From Actinomycetota bacterium (lineage in GTDB: Bacteria > Actinomycetota > Acidimicrobiia > Spongiisociales > UBA5794), in assembly GCA_030123765.1 (NCBI GenBank), contig JASJXX010000010.1, forward strand, positions 1-46,872: a stretch of 46,872 nucleotides of DNA. Reading direction: 5' to 3'. The translations under genes and the position numbers were made by a program. The notes beneath the pieces were generated by a model that was not told where the DNA came from, searched no databases, and worked only from the letters and a program-made list of their open reading frames with translations. Shown one piece after another: positions 1 to 9,325 of the stretch (position 1 is the stretch's first letter; every line of letters begins with the position of its first letter).

Positions 1-21
1 TCGTATCTGAAATCGGCGGGT

Positions 22-946
22 GTGATGGGGATCCAAACGGTGCATGAACGCGGTGTCCTCGCGTCGGTGCTGCCTCTGTTCGCGGGGCTGGCGCTGCTGA
101 TGGTAGGGAGCGGCCTACTCGGGTCGCTTCTCGGCGTTCGCGCCATCCTCGAAGGCTTCCCGACCATCGTGATCGGCATCGTGACGGCCATGTACTACCT
201 CGGTTTCCTCCTCGGATCACTGACGATTCCGCGTTGGCTTATAACGGTCGGGCACGTCGGGGTGTTCACCGGCCTCTCATCGCTCGCCGCCGCCACTGCG
301 CTCTCCTACTCGCTCATGGTCATCCCGCTGACATGGGGTGTGCTGCGTCTCGTTCTCGGATTGTGCATGTCAGGCCTGTATGTGACGGTGGAGAGCTGGC
401 TGAACGAACGGGCGTCTAACGAGACACGCGGGCGCCTGCTCTCTGTATACATGCTCGTCGTGACCTTCGGGCTGGGACTCGGCCAGCTCCTGCTCGGCAT
501 GAGTAGCCCGCTGAATCCAACCCTGTTCATCGTCGTCGGCATCCTGATCTCGCTCGCGGCGGTACCTATCGCGCTGACACGTATCCCGGCGCCGAGCCAG
601 CCGATTCCGGTGACTATCCGGGTGCGGGCGTAACCCATTACCCGCTCGGGTACCTCTCGGACCGACTCCCCCGCAGACGGGTCATCCTGGCCGTAGCCGC
701 GGGCGCGGTCGTCGTCGCCTACGGGGTCGGTTCCGTCGTGGGTCCCCTCACCGTCTCCGTCCTGATGACGATGCTCGGGCCCGTCGGTTACTTCTGGGGT
801 CTCGCAGCTTCTTCGTGCCGCTCGCTGCGTACGCGCTCATGCAGATCCTGTTCAGGAAACGGCCGATCCAGCGGAAGTTCCTCAGCCTGCCGTACCGCTC
901 CTCGACCGCAGCGGCGATGCTCGCCGCGCCATCAGAGGATGAGTGA
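22..946 (+). pseudogene. Decayed MFS transporter (YcaD-like)
   Basis: The first 200 codons (GTG at 22 to TAA at 631-633) encode the N-terminal half of a major facilitator superfamily transporter: about six hydrophobic helices and a VESWLNERA stretch typical of YcaD-like permeases. The reading frame is then lost. From 636 another frame reads HYPLGYLSDRLPRRRVILA, the conserved loop and helix of the C-terminal half. A third frame from 812 reads FVPLAAYALMQILFRKRP and ends in a plausible natural C-terminus at TGA 944-946. The C-terminal half is far too short, so at least one internal deletion accompanies the frameshifts. No function is expected. The start could lie left of the window, because the frame is open to base 1. 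Confidence 0.7.
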
Positions 947-972
947 GCAAGTTCGGCGCCCACCTCGTTGGA

Positions 973-2775
973 TCAGAAAGCCTCGTCCGATAGTTCCATG
1001 AGCCAGCCGTCCTCCGCCTGGGCAGCGGACGCCCGAACTGCGACCTTCGGCAGCGCGTCCGTGACGAAGAATCGGGCTGAGGCGACCTTGCCCTGGTAGA
1101 ACCCGATGTCGTCACCTTGCGCGTCAGCCAACGCGAGGTGCGCCACTTCGGCATGCTCGAGCAGCAGCCAGGCGATCGTGACTTCAGAGAGGCTCTCGAG
1201 CAACGAGTTGGTGTGCAGGCCCGTCTTGTAGATCTCGGTGGGGCTGTGCATCGCCTTCATCGAGTATCCGACGAGAACCCCGACGTGGTTCTGAACCTGT
1301 TCAAGCGCCTGGCCGAGTTTCTGGCGCTCGGAAGCGAACTCGTCCGTGCCGCCCTTGACGTACTCCATGATGCCTTCAGCGAACTTCATGAGGGTCTGGC
1401 CCTGGTCCCGCGCGATCTTCCGGAAGAAGAGGTCGAGCGCCTGAATCGCAGTGGTGCCCTCATAGAGGGTGTCGATCTTCGCGTCACGGATGTACTGCTC
1501 GATCGGGTAGTCCTGGGTGAATCCAGATCCGCCGAACACCTGGAGCGACTGCGCAAGCAGTTCGTACGCCTTCTCAGATGAGTACCCCTTCACCATCGGG
1601 AGGAGCAGATCGTTGACCTTGTCCCAGTACTCGTCTTCGGGATGCAGCTTCTTCTTGTCGAGCGTCATTGCGGTGTACATCCACAGCGCCCGCAGACCTT
1701 CGGCGTACGACTTCTGGAGCATGAGCATCCTTCGGACATCCGGGTGCCTGATGATCTCGACCCTCGGAGCCGACTTGTCCAGCATTGAGGCGAGGTCGGC
1801 AGACTGCACCCGCTCCTTGGCGTACTGGAGCGCGTTCAAGTAGCCGGTGGAGAGCGTGCCTGCCGACTTGACACCGATCATCATGCGAGCGTCTTCGATG
1901 ACCTTGAACATCTGACGGATGCCCTCGTGGCTGTCACCGACAAGGAACCCGACGCACGGTTCGTCCATGCCCATCGTGAGATCACACGTAGTCGAGCCCT
2001 TGATACCCATCTTGTGTTCAAGGGTCGTGGCCCGGATCCCGTTGCGCTCACCGAGCGAGCCGTCCGCGTTGACGTGGAATTTCGGGACGATGAACATCGA
2101 GAGTCCCTTGGTGCCCGCCTGTCCGCCCTCGCGCCTAGCGAGAACGAGGTGGATGATGTTCTCGTAGTAGTCGTTCTCACCAGAGCTGATGAACCGCTTC
2201 ACGCCTTCGAGGTGGTACATGTCGCCCTCGATGTGGATCGCCTTCGAGGTACCTGCGCCGACGTCGGAACCTGCGTCAGCCTCAGTGAGAACCATGGTTC
2301 CACCCCACCGCCGTTCAACCATGGGTATGGCCCACTTCTCGACCTGTTCAGGGGTGCCTTCCGCTGCGATCACACCCGCCATGAGGCCACCGGATGCGAA
2401 GAGGAAAGTCGCGGCGTTCGCTCCGATGAAAAACTCGCCTATCGCCCATCGCAGCGAGTCAGGGGCTCCGAAGCCTCCCAGACTTTCGTCAAAGCCGAGC
2501 AGGTGCCATCCACCGTCATACATGGCATCGAGGCTTGCCTTGACCGCGTCGGGCAATAGCACCTCACCATCGACGAGCTGGGGCGGGTTGCGATCCGCTT
2601 CGACGAAACTCGCGGCGAACTCGTCCGTAGCAACGCGGTCCACCTCCCGCAAGGCATCCCTTGCTGTCTCCTCGTCGAAGGACGCAAACGGTTCCTCACC
2701 GTAGTACTCCCCGACCTTCAGATACTCAAAGAGGTTGAACTCGATATCTCTGCGGTTGCTCTTGTAATGGCTCAT
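973..2775 (-). CDS. Acyl-CoA dehydrogenase, long form (FadE5-like)
   Basis: This 600-residue flavoenzyme should catalyse the FAD-dependent alpha,beta-dehydrogenation of acyl-CoA, the first step of beta-oxidation, in the cytoplasm. It has the N-terminal helical domain, the FAD/substrate middle domain (LTEADAGSDVG near residue 165; HKMGIKGSTTC near 255) and the C-terminal helical domain with LYEGTTAIQ, where E439 is the expected catalytic base. It also has the extra C-terminal extension of the roughly 600-residue class that includes mycobacterial FadE5. The ATG start is preceded by a GAGGAATC ribosome-binding site. The gene is divergent from a TetR gene across a region with three phased operators, so repression by that TetR is likely. 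Chain-length preference cannot be told from sequence. Confidence 0.93.
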   Translation of the reverse strand: MSHYKSNRRDIEFNLFEYLKVGEYYGEEPFASFDEETARDALREVDRVATDEFAASFVEADRNPPQLVDGEVLLPDAVKASLDAMYDGGWHLLGFDESLGGFGAPDSLRWAIGEFFIGANAATFLFASGGLMAGVIAAEGTPEQVEKWAIPMVERRWGGTMVLTEADAGSDVGAGTSKAIHIEGDMYHLEGVKRFISSGENDYYENIIHLVLARREGGQAGTKGLSMFIVPKFHVNADGSLGERNGIRATTLEHKMGIKGSTTCDLTMGMDEPCVGFLVGDSHEGIRQMFKVIEDARMMIGVKSAGTLSTGYLNALQYAKERVQSADLASMLDKSAPRVEIIRHPDVRRMLMLQKSYAEGLRALWMYTAMTLDKKKLHPEDEYWDKVNDLLLPMVKGYSSEKAYELLAQSLQVFGGSGFTQDYPIEQYIRDAKIDTLYEGTTAIQALDLFFRKIARDQGQTLMKFAEGIMEYVKGGTDEFASERQKLGQALEQVQNHVGVLVGYSMKAMHSPTEIYKTGLHTNSLLESLSEVTIAWLLLEHAEVAHLALADAQGDDIGFYQGKVASARFFVTDALPKVAVRASAAQAEDGWLMELSDEAF

Positions 2776-2847
2776 GATGATTCCTCGTGCTCCGCGAAAC
2801 GCGATCTGTCATGGAGAGGGGTGGGGGTAACGACATCCCGACCTAAT

Positions 2848-2899
2848 TTGAGTATACACTCAAGTTTGAGTGTTCGGTCATATTTGAGTGAATGATCAA
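2848..2899. promoter_or_regulatory. Three phased TetR-type operators
   Basis: Three 16-bp boxes start at 2848, 2866 and 2884, exactly 18 bp apart. Box 1 is TTGAGTATACACTCAA, with perfect six-base inverted arms. Box 2 is TTGAGTGTTCGGTCAT and box 3 is TTGAGTGAATGATCAA, both imperfect. On the minus strand box 1 contains TATACT, a plausible -10 for the acyl-CoA dehydrogenase. The array lies between that gene and the divergent TetR gene, so autoregulation plus repression of the dehydrogenase is the natural reading. A similar box sits upstream of the thiolase at 19889. Confidence 0.7.
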
Positions 2900-2935
2900 T
2901 TTCTCAGGTACGATGCCGAGCGAAGAAGGGAACCC

Positions 2936-3490
2936 GTGGCCCGCTACCAGGTAGGCATAGAGACGAAGGCGCGCATCATCGAGGCGACGCGCAGCCTCCT
3001 CGCCGAGGGAGGCCTTGACGCGACGACCCTCAAAGCCATCTGTGATCGCGCGAAGGTGCGTTCGGGGAGCTTCTACAACCTGTTCGGCTCCAAGGAGGAC
3101 GCGATCATCCATGTGGTTCGCGAGTCGATTCGCGCGGTCGACCCCGATCCCGATCGTGTGGGCACCGACACGGTGGACGATCTCGTCGACGCGTACAGCC
3201 GGTTCTTGCAAGAGGAGCCCGAGATGGCGCGGGTGTACGTGATTGCGGCCCTCGCTGGCGAATCCACAGGAGACAGTGCCCGGCGTCAGTTCCTCCGTCA
3301 CCACATGCGCCGCGTGGAACGGTTCGGCGACGCCATGCAACGAAGTGATCCAAGCCTCACCCCTGAGGCTGCCCATGTGGAGGCGGAGCTGCTCCTCGGA
3401 GCGCTCGACGGCCTCGCGTTCCGCTGGGCACTCGACCAGACCTTCGACTTCCCGAAGTACGCCCTCCTCGCGAGAGAGCGATTCAACTAG
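2936..3490 (+). CDS. TetR-family regulator (fatty-acid type)
   Basis: A 184-residue TetR repressor. The N-terminal helix-turn-helix is clear (TKARIIEATRSLLAEGG, then GSFYNLFGSKEDAI), followed by a helical ligand-binding domain of usual length. I place the start at GTG 2936 because AAGAAGGG lies just upstream at a good distance. The frame is open to GTG 2888, but that start would fall inside operator box 3. It is divergent from the long acyl-CoA dehydrogenase and flanked by three matching operators, so it probably controls fatty-acid degradation in response to an acyl-CoA. The ligand is inferred from context only. Confidence 0.88.
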   Translation: MARYQVGIETKARIIEATRSLLAEGGLDATTLKAICDRAKVRSGSFYNLFGSKEDAIIHVVRESIRAVDPDPDRVGTDTVDDLVDAYSRFLQEEPEMARVYVIAALAGESTGDSARRQFLRHHMRRVERFGDAMQRSDPSLTPEAAHVEAELLLGALDGLAFRWALDQTFDFPKYALLARERFN

Positions 3491-3525
3491 CAGCAGCCCC
3501 GGGCCCAAGTCCTGTGTGCAGGGCG

Positions 3526-5241
3526 CTAGCGCGAAGACACCTCCGGGCGTGCTCTCTCAATGATCGCCGCGCAATCGACGCCCGGAACAAGGTTTCCGTA
3601 GTTGAGCCCGCGACTCTCCTCGAGTCGACCAGAGCAGAACGCATCTGAGATCAGCGCATTGCCGGCCTTGATCAACTGGGCCGCCTGCATGGCCTTGGCG
3701 AGCCTCTCGACGTAGTACCGACCCTGATAACGGAAGTCGCCGAGGTCCGAAAAGTCCTCTCTGATAGCCCTGACGTAGTCGTCGTACACCGTGTGCGCAC
3801 CGAGGGCAGTCTCCAGTTCTTCGACAAAGACAGCGACGATCTCAGGCGTCTTCGTCATCGCCCGAAGGACGTCGAGACACTGCACGTTGCCGCTCCCCTC
3901 CCAGACGGAGTTGACAGGCGCCTCCCTATAGAGACGAGGGAGGATCGAGTCCTCGACGTACCCTGCGCCGCCAAGACACTCCAGCGCCTCACCGATGTGG
4001 CTCGTGGCCCGCTTGCAGATCCAGTACTTTCCCACAGCGGTGGTGAAACGCGTCAGCAGGCGCTCCGACTCGCTCTCCTGGTTGTCGAGAGACCGGGCCA
4101 CGCGAGCGGTCATAGCCAGCGCTCCTTCGACCTCAAGGCAGAGGTCGGCGACAACGTTCTGCATCAGTGGATGGTCGATCAGCCTCTCTCCCATCACCGA
4201 ACGCTGGGCAATGTGGTGGGTAACCTGTGCCACTGCCTGGCGCATCAGCGCCGTGGATCCGATCATGCAGTCGTACCGGGTGAGCGCGACCATCTCAAGT
4301 ATCGTGGCGACACCACGGCCTTCTTCACCGAGCAGCACGGCGTGGGCGCCGCGAAACTCCACTTCTGCTGACGCATTCGAGCGGTTCCCCATCTTGTCCT
4401 TGAGGCGCTGCAAAAAGAACTCGTTTCGGGTGCCGTCGGGCCTCCAACGCGGAAGCAGGAAACAGGAGAGTCCCTGGCGGGTCTGAGCGAGCGTGAGGAA
4501 CGCGTCGGACATCGGCGCTGAGACGAACCACTTGTGACCGACGATCTCATAGGCCTCCCCCGGCCCGCTGCCCGCAACGGGCGCAGCCATGGTCGTGTTC
4601 GCCCCGACGTCGGTTCCCCCCTGCTTCTCGGTCATGGCCATGCCGATCGTCAGGCCAGTCTTCTGCTCGATCGGCTTGTCTGCCGGGTCGTACCGATCCG
4701 CGAGGATTCCCGGGAGCCATGTGGCGGCAACGGACTCTGTCTTCTGGATTGCGGGAACACACGCGAAGGTCATGGTCAGCGGGCACGCGGACCCGGCTTC
4801 GTTCTGGTTGTACAGATAGTTCTTCGCCATTCGAACGACGTGTGCTCCCGGCTTCGGATCGGACCACGGCGATGCATGAATGTTGTGCTCTATGGCCAGA
4901 CCCATGAGGTCGTGATAGGCGGGGTGGTACTCGACGTAGTCGACCCGGTGGCCGAACCGGTCGTGGGTGAATAGCTCAGGTGTAGATCGGTTGGCCTGGA
5001 ATCCCTTCGTGATCCACTCGGCTCTCCCGAGAACGTCGCCGAGCGCCCCAACCTCGGACTCGCCCCAGCCACCGCCCTCCCTCACGAGCGCATCTACGAG
5101 CGCCCGGTCCTGCACGAACGTGTTGTAGTTCACAAGGGGTGTCGGCTGGTTGAAGACGTCGTGTGTCTCGGCGAGGGCCCTTCGCTCTGTCACGACGAGA
5201 TCTGGATCGACAAGCGTGTTTTCGGATGGTGTGATGGTCAT
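3526..5241 (-). CDS. AidB-type acyl-CoA dehydrogenase
   Basis: A 571-residue acyl-CoA dehydrogenase-family flavoprotein closest by motif to AidB/isovaleryl-CoA dehydrogenase-like proteins. The C-terminal signature VWEGSGNVQCLDVLRA (E448 as the base position) is the AidB form, and the middle domain has MTEKQGGTDVGANTT. Length fits AidB (about 540-570). E. coli AidB is linked to the alkylation response and binds DNA; most actinobacterial relatives are thought to be ordinary acyl-CoA dehydrogenases. The gene starts inside the stop of the upstream TetR gene (4-bp overlap at 5238-5241), so both are one transcription unit controlled by that TetR. It converges with the first TetR gene. Confidence 0.88.
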   Translation of the reverse strand: MTITPSENTLVDPDLVVTERRALAETHDVFNQPTPLVNYNTFVQDRALVDALVREGGGWGESEVGALGDVLGRAEWITKGFQANRSTPELFTHDRFGHRVDYVEYHPAYHDLMGLAIEHNIHASPWSDPKPGAHVVRMAKNYLYNQNEAGSACPLTMTFACVPAIQKTESVAATWLPGILADRYDPADKPIEQKTGLTIGMAMTEKQGGTDVGANTTMAAPVAGSGPGEAYEIVGHKWFVSAPMSDAFLTLAQTRQGLSCFLLPRWRPDGTRNEFFLQRLKDKMGNRSNASAEVEFRGAHAVLLGEEGRGVATILEMVALTRYDCMIGSTALMRQAVAQVTHHIAQRSVMGERLIDHPLMQNVVADLCLEVEGALAMTARVARSLDNQESESERLLTRFTTAVGKYWICKRATSHIGEALECLGGAGYVEDSILPRLYREAPVNSVWEGSGNVQCLDVLRAMTKTPEIVAVFVEELETALGAHTVYDDYVRAIREDFSDLGDFRYQGRYYVERLAKAMQAAQLIKAGNALISDAFCSGRLEESRGLNYGNLVPGVDCAAIIERARPEVSSR

Positions 5242-5849
5242 GGGTTTGCTCCCGTGATAGCGCGTAGACAGAACTGGACGATCGCTGTCTTCAACTCCGG
5301 CAGCTCACTCTCGGCCACTCCCGCGTGCGCGGGTTTGATGAGGCTCTCGGCGATGGTTCCGACGAGTGCGTGGGCGCTGATCGACACGTGCTGATCGGGT
5401 ATGGTCCCTTCGGCGATGCCCTCCCTGATGAGCTGCATATAGAACTGTGCGTACTGCTCCCTGTACCGAAGACGCTCACGCTCAACGATGGGGTCGACCG
5501 GCTCAGCGATCAAGGCGTAAGCGAGCGTCGGTCGTATGAGTGCTCGGTCGATGAAGCTCTGAAGGCCTCGCTCCAGGCGTTGAACCGCAGAACCCGACGT
5601 CGAGAACTGGCCACGCAGGTTCTCTACCTCCCGCTGGGTGTAGTGGACAAAGAGTTCCCTGCACAGCGCGGCCCTCGAGTCGAAATAGGAGTAGACGGTG
5701 CCGGTCGCTACACCCGATCGTCGAGCGACCGGTTCAATCTGCACGCTCGCGAAACCTCCGCTGAGGAGGAGCTCGCGCGCACTATCGAACAACTTTGCTC
5801 TCGTCGCGCTCTTGCGCGCCTTGATCTGTGCGGTCTCCCGATACGCCAT
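5238..5849 (-). CDS. TetR-family regulator
   Basis: A 203-residue TetR repressor. The N-terminus reads KSATRAKLFDSARELLLSGG followed by a helix-turn-helix with GVATGTVYSYFDSRAAL; the rest is a helical effector domain. It is the first gene of a two-gene unit with the AidB-type dehydrogenase, with coupled translation through a 4-bp overlap. The ATG sits six bases after a minus-strand TATATT, so the message is probably leaderless. A perfect inverted repeat covers that -10, implying autoregulation. The ligand is unknown; a CoA thioester is a guess from the neighbour. Confidence 0.88.
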   Translation of the reverse strand: MAYRETAQIKARKSATRAKLFDSARELLLSGGFASVQIEPVARRSGVATGTVYSYFDSRAALCRELFVHYTQREVENLRGQFSTSGSAVQRLERGLQSFIDRALIRPTLAYALIAEPVDPIVERERLRYREQYAQFYMQLIREGIAEGTIPDQHVSISAHALVGTIAESLIKPAHAGVAESELPELKTAIVQFCLRAITGANP

Positions 5850-5853
5850 ACTC

Positions 5854-5867
5854 TGAATATAGATTCA
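5854..5867 (-). promoter_or_regulatory. TetR autoregulatory operator over a -10 box
   Basis: TGAATATAGATTCA has perfect five-base arms (TGAAT/ATTCA). On the minus strand it contains TATATT (5856-5861), six bases before the TetR ATG, so operator and leaderless promoter coincide. It differs from the TTGAG boxes of the first TetR, suggesting a separate regulon. Confidence 0.5.
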
Positions 5868-5960
5868 CTTTATTGGATATGCGCAGCGAAGACGAAGCGT
5901 CGTGGCAGAGCGACACGGTGGCACCTCGCCAGATCGGACTGCTCATGGTCAAGCGGATGG

Positions 5961-7952
5961 TTAGCCCAGGAGAAGTTCGTCGACGCGCCTCACGTCGCTT
6001 TCGGCGCCGAGACGCTGGAAGGTGGCCCGGGCCGAATCCTTCTCGAGTTGGGCAGCGGAGACCTTGCCCACAGCGTTCTGGGCTTCGGCGAGGAGTAGCC
6101 GCGATTCGGCCGCCTCGTACGGCATCTGGAGCTCTGACCACCCCGCGATCGCTCCACGAAGGTCCTGGACGGCGGATGTTGGCTCCCCGGTGGAGATTGC
6201 CAGCGCAGCTCGGCCATGAGCAGCCGCCGATCGCATAGCGATCGACTTCGTCAAATCGGCGACGTGCTCGAGTTCAGTCAGTGCTTCGCGTGACTCTGCG
6301 ATCCGTCCGAGAGCCAGCTCGGCCCTCATCAGCGAGGGAAGGAATCGAGCGCGGGCGAGCGGGCCCCGGCTCTCCTGGTCGAGTGCGTCTCTCAAGAGCT
6401 GCTGAGCCGCCTCGGGGCTGCCTTCGCGCAGACGGAGCTCAGCGATTCCCGGCATAGGGACGAAGCCGTGCTCGTGCGCGGATCGAAAGTGGTCCTCTGC
6501 ATCGGTGAGTCTCCCTGCTCGGAGGTCAACTTCGCCGATCTGATAGAGGGCCGACCCGATTATCGGTGTGAACCCCTTCAACTCCTCAACGGCACGCTCC
6601 AAGTCAGCAGTGGCGGCATCCCAGTCGCCACCGCGCCACTTCAGCTCCGCACGAAAGATCCGACACACGCCGGGATACGCCGAGTCTGAGTGCTGCTGGC
6701 ACCACGCCTGCGCAGCATCGCTCCACTCGGCGGCCCGTTGGTAGTCGGCGACCTGGTCACACACAGAGAGCATGTTGCAGTAGCTACGACCTGTGGCGTC
6801 CGGGCTGAGCTCGCCGGCGACGGCAGCGACCATCGCCTCGTCGATCAGAATCATCCCCTCGTCAATTTGCCCCATCGCCACGAGGAAACGACCCTTATCC
6901 ATCAGTCCGAGCGCTTCAAGACTGCGGTCGCCCAACTCTGACCCGACGGCAATTACCTGATCTGCGAGGTCCAGCGCCGCCTCCGGCTCTCCCTCCGACT
7001 CAAACGCCGCGACGCACTTCCAACGCAACAGGTATCCGTGCGCCTCGGTCCCGGAAGTATCACCGACCAATCGCTCGGCGCGGACGATCCACGCGTTCGA
7101 GACAGCTTTGGCAAGGCGATACTTGTGGGACTCCGCAAGACTCACTGCGAGGAGCGCGGCGGCCTCGCTCTTCCCCTCCCGGACGTACACGCCGAATGCC
7201 TGCTCTCTGAGGGAGATGGATTCGTCGCTGCGACCCGTCCAGTACGCAGCATCACCGAGTCGCGCGAGGTCCTCAGCATCGAGTCCAACCGTCTCGGACG
7301 CAGCAGTAAGGGCTTCGTATGCGGAATTCCACTTATGCACGGCATGGGCCTGCCTGCCTTCGACGAGCAAGTCCGCGGCTTCGCGTGCCGGGCTCTCAGA
7401 TCGAAGCGGCGGAAAGTCCTTCGACAGATCACCATGAAGCACCTGAAACACATGCTCGGGCCTGTCCAGGTCTTTGAGCACGTGCGCGCCAAGATCCTTG
7501 AAGCTCACTCCCGACGGAGGATCGTCCTGGACGAGCTGAGCGGTGGAAGAGGTCACGACGATCTGACCCCCGTGCCCGGTCGCGAGTAGACGCGCACAGC
7601 GATTCAGTGGCGGGCCGAAGTAATCGCCATCTCGTTCGTCGGCGTTGCCAGTGTGCAACGCCATCCGGACGCGGAAGGGGCCAACGACCCCCCACTCCTC
7701 GGACGCGAGCCCGATCTGCGCGGCTACACCGGCAACGATCGCCTGATGGGGTGATGAGAACGCTGCACAGAACTGGTCACCCACCGTCGTGAAGACGTAA
7801 CCACCGTTCGCCTCAATAGCGTCGCGGACCGTCGCGTCGTGGCGGGCCATGGCATCACGCATATCCCCGGGATGCTCCTCCCACCGGCGCGTGCTCGCCT
7901 CCACGTCCGTGAAGAGGAACGTAACAGTGCCGTTGGGGAGGCGTATAGACAT
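5961..7952 (-). CDS. Class III nucleotide cyclase with TPR-like tail
   Basis: A 663-residue protein with an N-terminal class III adenylate/guanylate cyclase domain (residues about 8-180). The two metal aspartates are visible as D16 in FTDVEAST and D59 in VGDQFC. The loop GPPLNRCARLLATGHGGQ carries the expected Asn and Arg of the transition-state site. The remaining 480 residues are alpha-helical repeats rich in Ala, Leu and Glu that look like degenerate tetratricopeptide repeats, as in cyclase-ATPase-TPR regulators, but no P-loop ATPase or LuxR-type helix-turn-helix is present. It probably makes cAMP in the cytoplasm under control of a partner bound by the repeats. It is divergent from the DUF2652 protein. 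Confidence 0.85.
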   Translation of the reverse strand: MSIRLPNGTVTFLFTDVEASTRRWEEHPGDMRDAMARHDATVRDAIEANGGYVFTTVGDQFCAAFSSPHQAIVAGVAAQIGLASEEWGVVGPFRVRMALHTGNADERDGDYFGPPLNRCARLLATGHGGQIVVTSSTAQLVQDDPPSGVSFKDLGAHVLKDLDRPEHVFQVLHGDLSKDFPPLRSESPAREAADLLVEGRQAHAVHKWNSAYEALTAASETVGLDAEDLARLGDAAYWTGRSDESISLREQAFGVYVREGKSEAAALLAVSLAESHKYRLAKAVSNAWIVRAERLVGDTSGTEAHGYLLRWKCVAAFESEGEPEAALDLADQVIAVGSELGDRSLEALGLMDKGRFLVAMGQIDEGMILIDEAMVAAVAGELSPDATGRSYCNMLSVCDQVADYQRAAEWSDAAQAWCQQHSDSAYPGVCRIFRAELKWRGGDWDAATADLERAVEELKGFTPIIGSALYQIGEVDLRAGRLTDAEDHFRSAHEHGFVPMPGIAELRLREGSPEAAQQLLRDALDQESRGPLARARFLPSLMRAELALGRIAESREALTELEHVADLTKSIAMRSAAAHGRAALAISTGEPTSAVQDLRGAIAGWSELQMPYEAAESRLLLAEAQNAVGKVSAAQLEKDSARATFQRLGAESDVRRVDELLLG

Positions 7953-8073
7953 ATTCCGTGCCTAAAGAGACGGCTCGTCACTCTACACGAAAGCCTTCCT
8001 TAGCTGGTTCGGTCCCCGGCGCCTCGACCCTTCCGCTGGCGACAGAGCGGGCATCGCTCTCCGAGGACTCTGT

Positions 8074-8079
8074 TATGGT
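8074..8079 (+). promoter_or_regulatory. -10 box, leaderless promoter
   Basis: TATGGT (TANNNT form) eight bases before the ATG at 8088, which has no ribosome-binding site. No good -35 is visible. Confidence 0.35.
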
Positions 8080-8087
8080 CGCGGCCG

Positions 8088-9170
8088 ATGATCATGGAAC
8101 TCGGAACACCAGAGCGGGGTTGTCTACTGCTGGCGGACATCACCGGCTACACGCAGTACATGGGCGATACCGAGCTCGCGCACGCACAGGACGTCATCGC
8201 CGACCTCCTTGAGACGATCGTGGAAACCATCGAACCCGCGTTCCGTCTCTCCAAACTTGAGGGGGACGCCGCTTTCGCGTACGCGGGTGCAGACTCGGTC
8301 AACCCTTCGCTGGTCATGGACACCGTCGAGTCGGCGTACTTCGCCTTCCAGAGGCGGCTCAGAGACATCGGCCACTCAACGACTTGCGAGTGCAACGCGT
8401 GCATCCGTATCCCCACCCTGGACCTGAAGTTCTTCGTACACGAGGGAGAGTACATCGTGCGGGAGATCGCCCGTTCCGAAGAGCTGACCGGACCCGACGT
8501 GATTCTCATCCATCGGCTGTCGAAGGGCACGGCGGGAGCGATGATCGACAAGACCGCGTACGCGGTGTATACGAAGACGACCCTTGATGCCATGGCGATG
8601 GATCCTTCGATCCTCGGATTCCTGCCGCACAGAGAAGTGTTCGCTGACATTGGCGTGGTCGACGTCTTCGTCCAGGATCTTGACAGTCGCTGGAAGTTCG
8701 AGCAGGAGAGAAATCGTGACTACGTTACGAGTGCCGACTCCGTCCATGAGGTCTCCTTCGAGACATCGGCGTCGCCGCAGACTGTCTGGGACCATCTCAC
8801 CGACCCGGCCAAGAGACCGAAGTGGCAGCGCTTGGTCGATGAAGTTCTGACGATTACCGAAGGACGCACGGGAACCGGCACCATCAATCACTGCATGCAC
8901 GGCCCCGACGTCGTCATCGAACACGTCGCCGACTGGCGGCCGTTCTCCTACATCACTCTTCGGTACGACGTCGCGGGAGTGGAGAACTGGGCTTGGACCC
9001 ACCAGTTGGACCGCATCGAGAACGGAACCCGCCTCACGATGAGGATCTCGGATCCAGGGAGCGACGCGTGGGCCCGCTTCGGATCTGACTTCTCCGCTAG
9101 CCTTGATGACCAGGCATCCCAACTGCAGGCGCTCCTGGCCGAGCAACATCCGAGCGACACCCCGGACTGA
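8088..9170 (+). CDS. DUF2652 - SRPBCC two-domain protein
   Basis: A 360-residue protein. Residues 1-200 match DUF2652, a domain distantly related to class III cyclases (LLLADITGYTQYM and KLEGDAAFAY correspond to the two cyclase metal segments), with a cysteine pair in ECNACIR. Residues 220-350 form an SRPBCC/START-like ligand-binding fold (HEVSFETSASPQTVWDHLTDP). Catalysis is not established for DUF2652. The fusion suggests a sensor that binds a hydrophobic ligand. It is monocistronic, leaderless by the look of its promoter, and divergent from a true cyclase, hinting at a related signalling role. Confidence 0.8.
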   Translation: MIMELGTPERGCLLLADITGYTQYMGDTELAHAQDVIADLLETIVETIEPAFRLSKLEGDAAFAYAGADSVNPSLVMDTVESAYFAFQRRLRDIGHSTTCECNACIRIPTLDLKFFVHEGEYIVREIARSEELTGPDVILIHRLSKGTAGAMIDKTAYAVYTKTTLDAMAMDPSILGFLPHREVFADIGVVDVFVQDLDSRWKFEQERNRDYVTSADSVHEVSFETSASPQTVWDHLTDPAKRPKWQRLVDEVLTITEGRTGTGTINHCMHGPDVVIEHVADWRPFSYITLRYDVAGVENWAWTHQLDRIENGTRLTMRISDPGSDAWARFGSDFSASLDDQASQLQALLAEQHPSDTPD

Positions 9171-9325
9171 TCCCTCCCTGCCTTGGCTGGACCACCAGGG
9201 GGATCGAGATAGTTGGACGCGCCGCGACTCCCACGACCCGACGCCAATGGCCGCGTCTCGCGTGTCTCGGCGGATCTCCGCGTGTGTAGAGTCGCCAGGG
9301 CCCAGATGGGAGGCAATCGACGTCT

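Noticed and set aside
1117-2704. Several + strand open frames opposite the first acyl-CoA dehydrogenase
   Set aside because: They are mirror frames of a conserved enzyme, with no family motifs of their own.
3505-3525. GCGCTAGCGC palindrome between convergent genes as terminator
   Set aside because: The stem is too short without a loop or T-run to support the call.
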